Notes: generated by a model from the sequence alone, not told the origin. DNA of 10,679 bases from PALSA-607 sp036510735 (GCA_036510735.1 DATCDK010000023.1:1-10679), one strand, 5' to 3'; numbered from the stretch's first letter, positions 1 to 6,783 are shown. Numbers and translations: made by a program.

Positions 1-556
1 GATTTTGCCCTACCAGCAGGCGGGCGCCAACGGGCGCATCTGGCAGGACGCCGCGAAGACGCTGCTCAACAAGCAAGCGGGCATGTACCTGCTCGGCTCG
101 TTCGTGGCGCAGCAGTTCACGGCTGCCCCCGACCTCGCCGACCTGGACTTCTTCCCGTACCCGGCGATTGACCCGGCCAACGCTCAGGACTCCATCGACG
201 CCCCGATCGACGGGTTCATGATGAGCAAGAAGGTGAAGAACAAGGACGGCGCCACCGCGCTCCTCGAGTACATCGGGACAGCTCAAGCGGAGGCGCTGTA
301 TGGCAAGACCGACCCAAGTGACATCGCAGCGGCGACGAACGCCGACACCAGCACCTACAATCCGATCCAGCAGAAGTCGGTTGAAATCATCAAGTCCTCG
401 AAGAACATCGCCCAGTTCCTTGACCGCGACACGAACCCTGACTTCGCGGACAACACGGTTGCGGCCATGATCCAGAGCTTCTTCAACGCGCCAACTCAGG
501 TTGCATCGCAGCTCAAGGCCCTCGAAGGGCAGGCAAAGACGGTGTTCACCAGCTAA
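1..556 (+). CDS. ABC transporter extracellular sugar-binding protein, C-terminal part (5' end outside window)
   Basis: The frame is open at the left edge of the window and ends at TAA 554-556, so only about the last 184 residues are present; the TTG at position 5 is an internal codon. The fragment looks like the C-terminal lobe of a family 1 extracellular solute-binding protein. It has a segment LLNKQAGMYLLGSF, typical of the strand and helix where these proteins contact ligand, then DFFPYPAID and a region DAPIDGFMMSKK that precedes the helical C-terminus (residues of the type KDGATALLEYIGTAQAEALY). The signal peptide and lipobox that would anchor it outside the cell would lie upstream. Its stop overlaps the start of the first permease by one base (TAATG), so the two are translated together. 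With the downstream alpha-galactosidase, the likely ligand is an alpha-galactoside; this is inferred from context only. Confidence 0.88.
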   Translation, partial: ILPYQQAGANGRIWQDAAKTLLNKQAGMYLLGSFVAQQFTAAPDLADLDFFPYPAIDPANAQDSIDAPIDGFMMSKKVKNKDGATALLEYIGTAQAEALYGKTDPSDIAAATNADTSTYNPIQQKSVEIIKSSKNIAQFLDRDTNPDFADNTVAAMIQSFFNAPTQVASQLKALEGQAKTVFTS

Positions 557-1509
557 TGGTCGCAGCTACTCAAGCGATCGGCTCCTCGCCGGCGGTGCGC
601 AAGCGCCGCCGGCGAGGAGTTCGCATGTTGTCGGCCGGCGACAAGGTGGTTTTGTCGCTGATGGTTTTTATCCCGTTGGCCATCGTCCTCTTCTTTGTTT
701 GGTTCCCGGCACTCGCGACGGTGTTCCTGTCCTTCACCACGTGGAGCGGCATCGGCGGCCTCAAGGCGATCCATGCCGACGGCATCCAGAACTATCACCA
801 GATCGCGACGAACTACCCGCCGTTCGTCCCGGCGCTGGAACACAACGTTCTTTGGCTCGTCGTCTTCATCGTCTTCGCTACTCCGCTCGGGATTCTCATC
901 GCGGTGCTGCTCGACCAGAAGATTCGCGGCAGTCGCATCTACCAAAGCCTGATCTTCTTGCCGGTCATGCTGTCGCTTGCGCTGATCGGCATCATCTGGG
1001 AGCTCATGTACTCGAACAACTACGGATTGATCAACAGCTTGATCGGCCGTAACGGGCAGACCAACTTCATCGACTGGCTCGGAAATCCGAAGCTAAACAT
1101 CTGGGCAGTTTTGGTCGAAGCCTCTTGGCGCCAAGTTGGCTACGTCATGGTGCTATATCTGGCCGGCCTGAAGGCGGTCGACCCCACGCTGCGTGAGGCG
1201 GCGACGGTCGACGGCGCGACTCCGTGGCAGACGTTTTGGCGGGTCGTGTTTCCTGTCTTGCGCCCGATCAACGTCATCATCGTCGTCATCACCGTGATCG
1301 AGTCGTTGCGCGCGTTCGACCTCGTCTACATCACGAACGGTGGCACGAACGGCCTCGAGCTGTTGTCGGTGTTGGTTACCCGCAACATCCTCGGGCAACA
1401 AAGCCGGATCGGCTTCGGCTCGTCCTTGGGTGTCGTGTTGCTGGTCATCGCACTGGTACCGATCATTACGTTCCTCGTCCAGCAGCTGCGTGAGGAGAAG
1501 CGCCGATGA
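556..1509 (+). CDS. ABC sugar transporter permease, MalF/UgpA type
   Basis: 317 residues, the usual length for a carbohydrate ABC importer permease. An Arg/Lys-rich cytoplasmic N-terminus (residues 15-23) is followed by about six hydrophobic segments near residues 31-57, 97-118, 131-152, 181-203, 238-258 and 290-308. The cytoplasmic EAA loop, which docks on the ATPase subunit, begins at E214 (EAATVDGATPWQTFWRVVFP) and fits the family pattern EAA-x2-DGA-x8-I/V-x-x-P. The ATG at 556 shares its A with the stop of the binding-protein gene. No strong Shine-Dalgarno lies close upstream, which points to translational coupling. The protein should pair with the next gene product to form the membrane channel. 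It lacks the long extra N-terminal helices of E. coli MalF, as is normal for actinobacterial members. The sugar specificity cannot be read from the permease. Confidence 0.94.
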   Translation: MVAATQAIGSSPAVRKRRRRGVRMLSAGDKVVLSLMVFIPLAIVLFFVWFPALATVFLSFTTWSGIGGLKAIHADGIQNYHQIATNYPPFVPALEHNVLWLVVFIVFATPLGILIAVLLDQKIRGSRIYQSLIFLPVMLSLALIGIIWELMYSNNYGLINSLIGRNGQTNFIDWLGNPKLNIWAVLVEASWRQVGYVMVLYLAGLKAVDPTLREAATVDGATPWQTFWRVVFPVLRPINVIIVVITVIESLRAFDLVYITNGGTNGLELLSVLVTRNILGQQSRIGFGSSLGVVLLVIALVPIITFLVQQLREEKRR

Positions 1510-2420
1510 CCGCCGCCGCGTCTGTCGACAGCCTGATGACTACGGCTCCCATTACTCGTAGGCGCACGTCCGAGCGAAAGCATGTCGGGTCGCACGTCTT
1601 CCTGCTCATCATCACCGTGCTGTGGACAGCACCGCTCCTCTGGGCGATGTACACGTCGCTGCGGCCATATGGCGAGACCGCGAAATACGGTTACCTTTCG
1701 CTACCACACCACCTGACCTTCTCGAACTTCAGGAACGCCTGGTCACAAGCCGACATCCTCCATTACTTCTGGAACTCGGTGATCATCACTTTGCCGGCCG
1801 TGGTGATCACCCTCGGCCTTGCGTCGTGTGTCGCCTACGTGCTGTCGCGCTTCAGCTTCTGGTTCAACATCCCGCTGCTCATCATTTTCGTGTCGGCCAA
1901 CCTGCTTCCGCCGCAGGTGATCATTACCCCGCTGTACCGCATCTACCTGACGATCCACGTGCCGCACTTCATCAGTAGCAGCGGATTGCTCTACAACTCC
2001 TATGCCGGACTGATCGTCGTGAACACGGCATTCCAGCTGGGATTCTGCGTCTTCGTCCTGAGCAATTACATGAAGACGATCCCGAATGAAATCACCGAGG
2101 CGGCACTCGTCGACGGCGCATCCGTATGGACCCGCTACTGGAAGCTGACACTGCCGCTGTGCCGGCCTGCGCTGGCGGCGCTGGCAACATTGCTGACGAC
2201 GTGGATCTACAACGACTTCTTCTGGGCGATCACATTGATCTCATCGGGAAACAAGCGACCGATCACATCGGCGCTGGCCAACCTGCAGGGCCAATATTTC
2301 ACTAATCAGAACCTGCTTGCCGCTGGTGCGCTCATCACGGCGGTCCCGACACTTCTGGTCTACGTGCTGCTGCAGAAGCAGTTCATCGCCGGCCTTTCGC
2401 TCGGTTCGTCTAAGGGCTGA
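1506..2420 (+). CDS. ABC sugar transporter permease, MalG/UgpE type
   Basis: 304 residues, a normal length for the second permease of a carbohydrate uptake system. The N-terminal ~30 residues are polar and basic; the first membrane segment runs VFLLIITVLWTAPLLWAMY and leads into the characteristic TSLRP-like turn of this family. The EAA loop starts at E198 (EAALVDGASVWTRYWKLTLP) and matches the ATPase-docking consensus. The ATG at 1506 overlaps the preceding TGA (ATGA), and a good Shine-Dalgarno, GAGGAG at 1492-1497, lies 8 bases upstream inside the first permease gene. A second in-frame ATG at 1536 is possible, but the first is better placed. The C-terminus ends SLGSSKG, and that last stretch of codons also supplies the ribosome-binding site for the alpha-galactosidase gene. 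No ATP-binding subunit gene follows, so an ATPase encoded elsewhere is presumably shared. Confidence 0.94.
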   Translation: MTAAASVDSLMTTAPITRRRTSERKHVGSHVFLLIITVLWTAPLLWAMYTSLRPYGETAKYGYLSLPHHLTFSNFRNAWSQADILHYFWNSVIITLPAVVITLGLASCVAYVLSRFSFWFNIPLLIIFVSANLLPPQVIITPLYRIYLTIHVPHFISSSGLLYNSYAGLIVVNTAFQLGFCVFVLSNYMKTIPNEITEAALVDGASVWTRYWKLTLPLCRPALAALATLLTTWIYNDFFWAITLISSGNKRPITSALANLQGQYFTNQNLLAAGALITAVPTLLVYVLLQKQFIAGLSLGSSKG

Positions 2421-2427
2421 GCTGTTG
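2412..2427 (+). promoter_or_regulatory. Ribosome-binding site and TTG start for the alpha-galactosidase gene
   Basis: AAGGG at 2412-2416 lies inside the last codons of the MalG-type permease gene, 8 bases ahead of TTG 2425. The permease stop (TGA 2418-2420) sits between them. This placement decides the start: the frame is open further upstream, but only by reading through the permease coding sequence in another frame. Confidence 0.65.
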
Positions 2428-4611
2428 ACCGACCCGACCGCGCTACAAAACTGGGTCACGCTTCGTCGCGACGGTGTCATGGCCGTCTTCGATGTCGGTG
2501 GCGCGCACCTGCCGCGCATCGTGCACTGGGGCGCCGATCTCGGCGTTCTGAGCGCGGCCGACATCGCGCGGCTGCCCACAGCGGCGTTCTTTCCCATTGA
2601 CGAGAGCACGCACAACGCCGACGTGCCGCTCACGGTGTCGCCGACTCGCGCACAGGGTTGGTCAGGGTGGCCGGGCTTGACTGGTCATCGCGACGGAACC
2701 GCGACCCAGCCCTTATTTGTCCAGGCGGGCGTGGAAATCGACGAGTCCGACGACGGTCAGGCGCAGACGTTGCGCTATCGCGGTGCAGACGAATCGGCAG
2801 CCCTGCTCCTCGACGGCGAGTTCGTTCTGACCGAAGAAGGTGTGCTGCGGCACCGGCAGACACTGACCAGCACCGCGTCGTCCGACCTTGCTTCTTATGT
2901 AGTTGATGATCTGCTGACGCTGCTGCCGGTCTCGGAGCACGTTGCCGACGTGTTCGATCATGCGGGCAGGTGGTCGAACGAAGCGCAGTCCCAGCGGCAA
3001 CCGCTGCACCAGGGCACCTGGTTGCGCGAGCAGCGGCGCGGCCGCACGGGTCCCGATTCACCGCTGTTGTTGATGGTCGGCACCGAGGGGTTCGACTATC
3101 GCGACGGGCAGGTGTGGGGCATTCATCTCGGCTGGTCGGGCGACCAGCGCTATCTCGCGCAGCGGCTGAACACCGGTGCAGTACTGCTCGGCGCGGGGGA
3201 GATCCTCGCGGCCGGCGAGGTGATCCTTGGTGCCGGCGAGTCGATCACCACGCCGTGGGTCTACGGCGTCTACTCCGGCGCGGGTATCGACGGCGCCTCG
3301 CGACGTCTGCACGCAATGTTGCGAAGTCGACCGAGCCATCCGCAGCGTCCTCGCCCCATTGTGCTCAACACATGGGAAGCCGTGTATTTCGATCATTCGT
3401 TCGGCCGGCTAGCGGCGCTCGCCGATGTCGCGTCCGAGATCGGCGTCGAGCGGTTCGTCATCGACGACGGGTGGTTCGGGTCGCGCCGTGATGACCGTGC
3501 CGGTCTGGGTGACTGGTACGTGTCGGCGGAGGTTTGGCCCGACGGTCTGGGCCAGATTGCCGAATACGTGCGATCGCGTGGCATGGAGTTCGGGCTCTGG
3601 TTCGAACCCGAGATGGTCAACCTCGACTCCGACGTTGCTCGTGACCATCCCGAATGGGTCATCGGCACGCCAGGTCGGATGCCGCCGCCATTTCGCGGTC
3701 AGCAGGTGCTCGATGTCTCCCAACCTGACGCGTTCGGGTATCTGCTCGAGCGACTGTCGTCGTTGGTTGGCGAGTACGGCATCAGCTACATCAAGTGGGA
3801 TCACAATCGCGACATCGCCGATCCGGTGCATCGTGGCGGTCCGCGAGTTGGCCGGCCGGCCATCCATGATCAGACGCTGGCCACCTATCGGCTCATGGCG
3901 CAGCTGCGCGACCGGCACCCAGGCCTGGAAATCGAGTCGTGTTCGTCCGGTGGCGCGCGCATTGACTTCGGTGTGCTCGAGCACACCGACCGGGTGTGGG
4001 CCAGCGACTGTATCGATCCGTACGAGCGAGTTCGGATCGTGTCAGGGATCTCGACGCTGTTGCCGTTCGAGTTGATCGGTGCTCATGTGGCGTCCGGCCG
4101 CAGCCACACGACCGGTCGCACGCACGAATTGTCGTTTCGGCTTGCAGTGGCGTTGTTCGGGCATGCCGGGCTTGAGTGGGATCTCACGACCACGTCGCCT
4201 GAGGTGCGCGAACAACTCGCGACCTGGGTCGCGTTCGCGAAGTCGGTGCGCCAACTGTTGCGCACCGGCGAACTCGTGCGGGTCGATCGCCCCGCCGACC
4301 ACGAGACGGTGTTGTACGGCGTTGTCAGTCCGCGGCGCCACGAGGCGCTGTTCAGTCTCGTTCGGCTGCAGACCGGTCCGCGGTATGGCACGGCGCCGGT
4401 CGTGTTCGCCGGCCTTGATCCGGACCTGCGGTACCACGTGCGACGAGTGTCGATGCCTGGGGAAGGACCTCCGGTGCACGGGCAAGCCAGGAGCCACGAT
4501 GGCGCTAGCGACATCATCGTCCCCGGCGCCCTCCTCATGGGTGCGGGCATCGCAGCGCCGAACCTCCAGCCGGAGCAGGCTGCGATCTATCACCTGCGCG
4601 CGGAGAGCTAA
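2425..4611 (+). CDS. Alpha-galactosidase, glycoside hydrolase family 36
   Basis: Retaining exo-glycosidase that removes terminal alpha-1,6-galactose from melibiose, raffinose-type sugars or galactosyl oligosaccharides. From TTG 2425 the protein is 728 residues, the usual size for bacterial GH36. An N-terminal beta-sandwich (about 1-305) ends in a G-E-rich strand repeat and TTPWVYGVYS. The TIM barrel follows with family motifs in order: RPIVLNTWEAVYFDH (W317-E318), VIDDGWFG (D347-D348), FGLWFEPEMVN, YIKWDHNRDI with the nucleophile Asp at D459, ESCSSGGARIDFG, and WASDCIDPYERVR with the acid/base Asp at D528. The two catalytic residues are 69 apart, close to the spacing in characterised GH36 enzymes. 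A C-terminal beta domain ends the protein. No signal peptide is visible, so it should act in the cytoplasm on sugar brought in by the upstream transporter. Exact substrate (melibiose, raffinose, stachyose) is inferred only. Possible symbols aga, galA or rafA depend on convention. Confidence 0.95.
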   Translation: MTDPTALQNWVTLRRDGVMAVFDVGGAHLPRIVHWGADLGVLSAADIARLPTAAFFPIDESTHNADVPLTVSPTRAQGWSGWPGLTGHRDGTATQPLFVQAGVEIDESDDGQAQTLRYRGADESAALLLDGEFVLTEEGVLRHRQTLTSTASSDLASYVVDDLLTLLPVSEHVADVFDHAGRWSNEAQSQRQPLHQGTWLREQRRGRTGPDSPLLLMVGTEGFDYRDGQVWGIHLGWSGDQRYLAQRLNTGAVLLGAGEILAAGEVILGAGESITTPWVYGVYSGAGIDGASRRLHAMLRSRPSHPQRPRPIVLNTWEAVYFDHSFGRLAALADVASEIGVERFVIDDGWFGSRRDDRAGLGDWYVSAEVWPDGLGQIAEYVRSRGMEFGLWFEPEMVNLDSDVARDHPEWVIGTPGRMPPPFRGQQVLDVSQPDAFGYLLERLSSLVGEYGISYIKWDHNRDIADPVHRGGPRVGRPAIHDQTLATYRLMAQLRDRHPGLEIESCSSGGARIDFGVLEHTDRVWASDCIDPYERVRIVSGISTLLPFELIGAHVASGRSHTTGRTHELSFRLAVALFGHAGLEWDLTTTSPEVREQLATWVAFAKSVRQLLRTGELVRVDRPADHETVLYGVVSPRRHEALFSLVRLQTGPRYGTAPVVFAGLDPDLRYHVRRVSMPGEGPPVHGQARSHDGASDIIVPGALLMGAGIAAPNLQPEQAAIYHLRAES

Positions 4612-4612
4612 C

Positions 4613-4641
4613 GTTTCGACGACACTTGTGGCGTGAGAAAC
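4613..4641 (+). terminator. Possible imperfect hairpin after the alpha-galactosidase gene
   Basis: Two bases after the glycosidase stop, GTTTC (4613-4617) pairs with GAAAC (4637-4641). Inside these, ACG pairs with CGT and CAC with GTG, separated by small mismatches or bulges. That gives about 11 pairs in a 29-base element with a very tight loop. There is no U-run after it, so it could be a weak or Rho-assisted terminator, or chance. Its position at the end of the operon is the main support. Confidence 0.3.
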
Positions 4642-4660
4642 TTAGTGCCGTGACGAGCGC

Positions 4661-5425
4661 ATGAGTGGCGGGGCGCTGTTCCTCGCGGTCTTTCTCGCGT
4701 GCACGGTCGAGGCGGTCGAGGCGACGACCATCGTCTTGGCCGCGGGTACTGCCCGCGACTGGCGGTCGGCGCTCTACGGGCTGTTCGCCGCACTGGTCAC
4801 CCTCGCCGTGCTCATTGCCGCGCTCGGACCGGCACTGTCCGCCGTCCCGCTGCATGCGCTACGGCTCGTGGTCGGTGGGCTCTTGCTTGTCTTCGGGCTG
4901 CAGTGGTTGCGCAAAGCGATCCTGCGAGCGAGCGGCTACAAGGCATTGCACGACGAGGAGCAGATCTACGCCGAAGAGCTAGCGGCCGCCCAGGCCGTGC
5001 CGCGTGAACGTCGTGGTGCCGTCACCGACTGGTATGCCTTCACGTTGGCATTTAAGGGTGTTGTTCTCGAGGGCCTTGAGGTCGTGTTCATCGCGCTGAC
5101 GTTCGGTGCGAACGACCACAATCTGCCGTTGGCCGCAGGAGCGGCCGGCGCGGCGGTGATCGTCGTGGCGCTCGCTGGTATTGCGGTTCGGGCTCCCCTG
5201 GCGAGAGTGCCCGAGAACTCGATGAAGTTCGTGGTCGGCGTCATGCTGACCGCGTTCGGCACGTTCTGGGGGGCCGAGGGCGCGGGCGCGCACTGGCCGG
5301 GATCCGATGCCGCGTTGCCCGTCGTGGTCGGCGCCGTCGCGGTGTTCGCCGTCGCGCTGGTCGCGGCGCTGCGTCGAGGTCGGACGTCGACGCAAGCGCG
5401 TGCGGAGTTGGTGGTCAGCCGATGA
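4661..5425 (+). CDS. Polytopic membrane protein with duplicated E-x-x-E motif (COG4280-like, function unknown)
   Basis: 254 residues, almost entirely hydrophobic, with a charged central loop at about 84-122. The two halves resemble each other: E17-x-x-E20 followed by G29, and E137-x-x-E140 followed by G149. Likewise V70-V71-G72, F78-G79 and W82 are matched by V191-V192-G193, F199-G200 and W203, all offset by 120-121 residues. I recognise it as resembling the conserved uncharacterised membrane family COG4280; that assignment is from memory. Paired acidic motifs inside membrane segments (here VEAVE and LEGLE) recall those in duplicated cation carriers such as FTR1 (REGLE) and the UPF0016/GDT1 group, so metal-ion transport is a reasonable guess but not shown. 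ATG 4661 is the first usable start after an in-frame stop at 4643-4645; no good Shine-Dalgarno precedes it. Its stop overlaps the next gene's start (ATGA). Confidence 0.85.
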   Translation: MSGGALFLAVFLACTVEAVEATTIVLAAGTARDWRSALYGLFAALVTLAVLIAALGPALSAVPLHALRLVVGGLLLVFGLQWLRKAILRASGYKALHDEEQIYAEELAAAQAVPRERRGAVTDWYAFTLAFKGVVLEGLEVVFIALTFGANDHNLPLAAGAAGAAVIVVALAGIAVRAPLARVPENSMKFVVGVMLTAFGTFWGAEGAGAHWPGSDAALPVVVGAVAVFAVALVAALRRGRTSTQARAELVVSR

Positions 5426-5637
5426 TGATGCGGCTCCGACAATTCTGTGCGTTCTGGTACGACTTCGTCATTGGTGATGATTGGCGCGTTGCGGTCGGCG
5501 TCGTCGTCGCATTGGGGGCGACCTACGGGCTGCATCGCGCATCCGTTCCTTCGTGGTGGGTCGTGCCTGCCGCGGTCGTGGTTTTACTGCCGTACAGCTT
5601 GTGGCGAGCGAGCAGGCCCAAGTCACCAAAGTCGTGA
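5422..5637 (+). CDS. Small membrane protein, partner of the E-x-x-E membrane protein
   Basis: 71 residues. An amphipathic, aromatic N-terminus (QFCAFWYDFVIGDDW) is followed by two hydrophobic segments at about residues 22-40 and 45-61, and a short basic tail ending RPKSPKS. The ATG at 5422 overlaps the TGA of the preceding gene (ATGA), with two further in-frame ATGs at 5425 and 5428, so the exact start is uncertain by one or two residues. Overlap of this kind implies translational coupling and equal production of the two proteins. I recall similar small FWYDF-x-x-GDDW proteins beside COG4280-type genes in other actinobacteria. This suggests an accessory subunit, but I could not check it. No enzymatic motif is visible. 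The gene is probably real: codon use matches its neighbours and the hydrophobic pattern is coherent. Confidence 0.75.
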   Translation: MMMRLRQFCAFWYDFVIGDDWRVAVGVVVALGATYGLHRASVPSWWVVPAAVVVLLPYSLWRASRPKSPKS

Positions 5638-5640
5638 CGC

Positions 5641-5690
5641 GAATGCGCGGGCCGGATGTGGCGCGCGGAGCCAAACGAGGGCATTCTTTT
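5641..5690 (+). terminator. Possible terminator after the membrane cassette
   Basis: GAATGC (5641-5646) and GCATTC (5681-5686) form a perfect 6-bp inverted repeat, immediately followed by TTTT (5687-5690). The 34-base interval is very GC-rich and holds short complementary stretches (GCGC repeats) that could fold inside. It begins four bases after the stop of the 71-residue gene. The U-run is short and the outer stem is weak, so this is a tentative call. Confidence 0.3.
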
Positions 5691-5692
5691 CC

Positions 5693-5745
5693 CGCAGCGC
5701 CCGGTCTGTGTGAGATTCCCCCCCGGAGGCAGACCGGGCGCTGCG
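5693..5745. repeat. Perfect 16-bp inverted repeat with a C7 loop
   Basis: Bases 5693-5708 (CGCAGCGCCCGGTCTG) are exactly complementary to 5730-5745 (CAGACCGGGCGCTGCG), giving a GC-rich 16-bp stem around a 21-base loop. The loop contains seven consecutive C's (5718-5724) followed directly by GGAGG (5725-5729). Neither flank has a U-run in the direction that would make a standard Rho-independent terminator. It may still act as a terminator of the kind common in actinobacteria. C-rich loops on strong stems are also the hallmark of the actinobacterial 6C RNA, but that RNA has two such hairpins and I see only one. It lies 30 bases upstream of the alcohol dehydrogenase start. Confidence 0.7.
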
Positions 5746-5763
5746 CCATCACTCATCGGTGGG

Positions 5764-5778
5764 CATGATGGTGCCGTG
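5764..5778 (+). promoter_or_regulatory. Possible -10 element for leaderless alcohol dehydrogenase mRNA
   Basis: CATGAT at 5764-5769 differs from TATGAT only at its first base. It is followed by six bases and then the GTG start at 5776. Such spacing puts the likely transcription start on or next to the start codon, as in actinobacterial leaderless genes. No convincing -35 or Shine-Dalgarno is visible. Confidence 0.4.
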
Positions 5779-6774
5779 GAAGCTTGGGTTGTCGACCACC
5801 CCGCGCCGATCGACGACGGTCCGCTACGCCGGATCTCGCGCGAGCTGCCTGTGCCAGGTGTCGGACAGGTCCGAGTCCGGGTGAGTTGTTGCGGTGTCTG
5901 CCGCACCGACCTGCACTTGGCTGAAGGCGATCTGAACCCGCGACGAAGTGCTGTCACTCCCGGGCACGAGATCGTCGGATATGTCGATGCACTTGGTGCT
6001 GGGACATCTCGATTCGCCATTGGCGACCGCGTCGGTGCCGCGTGGCTCGCTCGTACCGACGGCACCTGCCGGTTTTGTCGGCGTGGCGATGAGAACCTTT
6101 GCGAAGCCTCAACTTTCACCGGCTGGGATATCGAAGGCGGGTATGCCGACTCGTGTGTTGCGGATGAGCGGTACGTGTACGTCTTGCCACCGGAGATCAG
6201 TGACGAGCACGCGGCTCCGCTGTTGTGTGCGGGCATCATCGGCTACCGCTCACTGCTCGCGGCCGCGGTATCGACGGGCGGCGTGCTCGGCATCTACGGC
6301 TTCGGCGGCAGCGCACATCTGACGGCGCAGATTGCGTTGCATCTCGGCATGCGCGTGCACGTGCTGACTCGCGGATCACACAATCAGGAACTCGCTCGAA
6401 CCCTCGGCGTCGACTCGGTCGGAGAGGCTACGGACTCACCGCCTGAGCCGCTCGACGGTGCGATCCTCTTCGCGCCGGCGGGCGACCTTGTTCCGGTAGC
6501 ACTGCGCGCTCTCGACGCCGGCGGCACGCTTGCCGTTGCCGGGATCTGGCTGTCCGACATCCCGGCTTTGGACTACGACGCGGACCTGTTCCGCGAGCGC
6601 CGCCTGCGCAGCGTCACTGCCAATACCAGGCGGGACGGCGAGGAGTTTCTGCGACTTGCCCAGCGGTTCGGCGTCCGATCAACGACCGTCGCCTACGACA
6701 TGGCTAATGCGCCGCGGGCGCTGTCCGACCTCGCGCACGGCCGCTTCGGCGGCGCCGCCGTGCTGCACAACTAG
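5776..6774 (+). CDS. Zinc-binding alcohol dehydrogenase (MDR family, AdhA-like)
   Basis: 332 residues from GTG 5776. A medium-chain NAD(P)-dependent zinc dehydrogenase, of the group I associate with mycobacterial AdhA (TIGR02822 type); it would interconvert alcohols and aldehydes in the cytoplasm. Catalytic zinc ligands are all present: C39 in CGVCRTDLH, H64 in PGHEIVG and C151 in LLCAGIIGYRS. The Rossmann fold carries GIYGFGGSAH. The structural zinc loop reads D95-x2-C98-x2-C101-x7-C109, with Asp in place of the usual first Cys. The frame is open back to an ATG at 5656, but those extra 40 residues run through the inverted repeat and do not resemble the family, whose members start near M-x-AWVV. 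Physiological substrate is unknown. The gene is followed after 21 bases by the FMN dehydrogenase gene, which seems to have its own promoter. Confidence 0.92.
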   Translation: MEAWVVDHPAPIDDGPLRRISRELPVPGVGQVRVRVSCCGVCRTDLHLAEGDLNPRRSAVTPGHEIVGYVDALGAGTSRFAIGDRVGAAWLARTDGTCRFCRRGDENLCEASTFTGWDIEGGYADSCVADERYVYVLPPEISDEHAAPLLCAGIIGYRSLLAAAVSTGGVLGIYGFGGSAHLTAQIALHLGMRVHVLTRGSHNQELARTLGVDSVGEATDSPPEPLDGAILFAPAGDLVPVALRALDAGGTLAVAGIWLSDIPALDYDADLFRERRLRSVTANTRRDGEEFLRLAQRFGVRSTTVAYDMANAPRALSDLAHGRFGGAAVLHN

Positions 6775-6783
6775 CCGTCGCTC

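Noticed and set aside
501..1052. Open frame of 183 codons on the + strand across the binding-protein/permease junction
   Set aside because: It overlaps two well-supported genes in another frame and has Arg/His/Pro-rich composition typical of a shifted reading of GC-rich genes.
2317..2424. Alpha-galactosidase start 36 codons upstream, inside the MalG-type permease gene
   Set aside because: The extension overlaps the permease coding region by over 100 bases and translates to an Arg/Ser-rich stretch unlike GH36 N-termini.
3409..3984. Open frame of 191 codons on the - strand within the alpha-galactosidase gene
   Set aside because: It is antisense to the GH36 catalytic barrel, with Arg- and His-rich composition and no motif.
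4650..4664. GTG at 4650 as start of the E-x-x-E membrane protein or a leader peptide
   Set aside because: It reads GTG-ACG-AGC-GCA-TGA, a four-codon frame out of phase with the gene, with no ribosome-binding site; probably chance.
5693..5745. A full 6C RNA gene
   Set aside because: That RNA needs two hairpins with C-runs in their loops; only one C-run loop is present.
5656..5775. 40-residue N-terminal extension of the alcohol dehydrogenase from ATG 5656
   Set aside because: It would be translated through the 16-bp inverted repeat, is Gly/Pro/Arg-rich, and family members begin close to the AWVV segment at GTG 5776.
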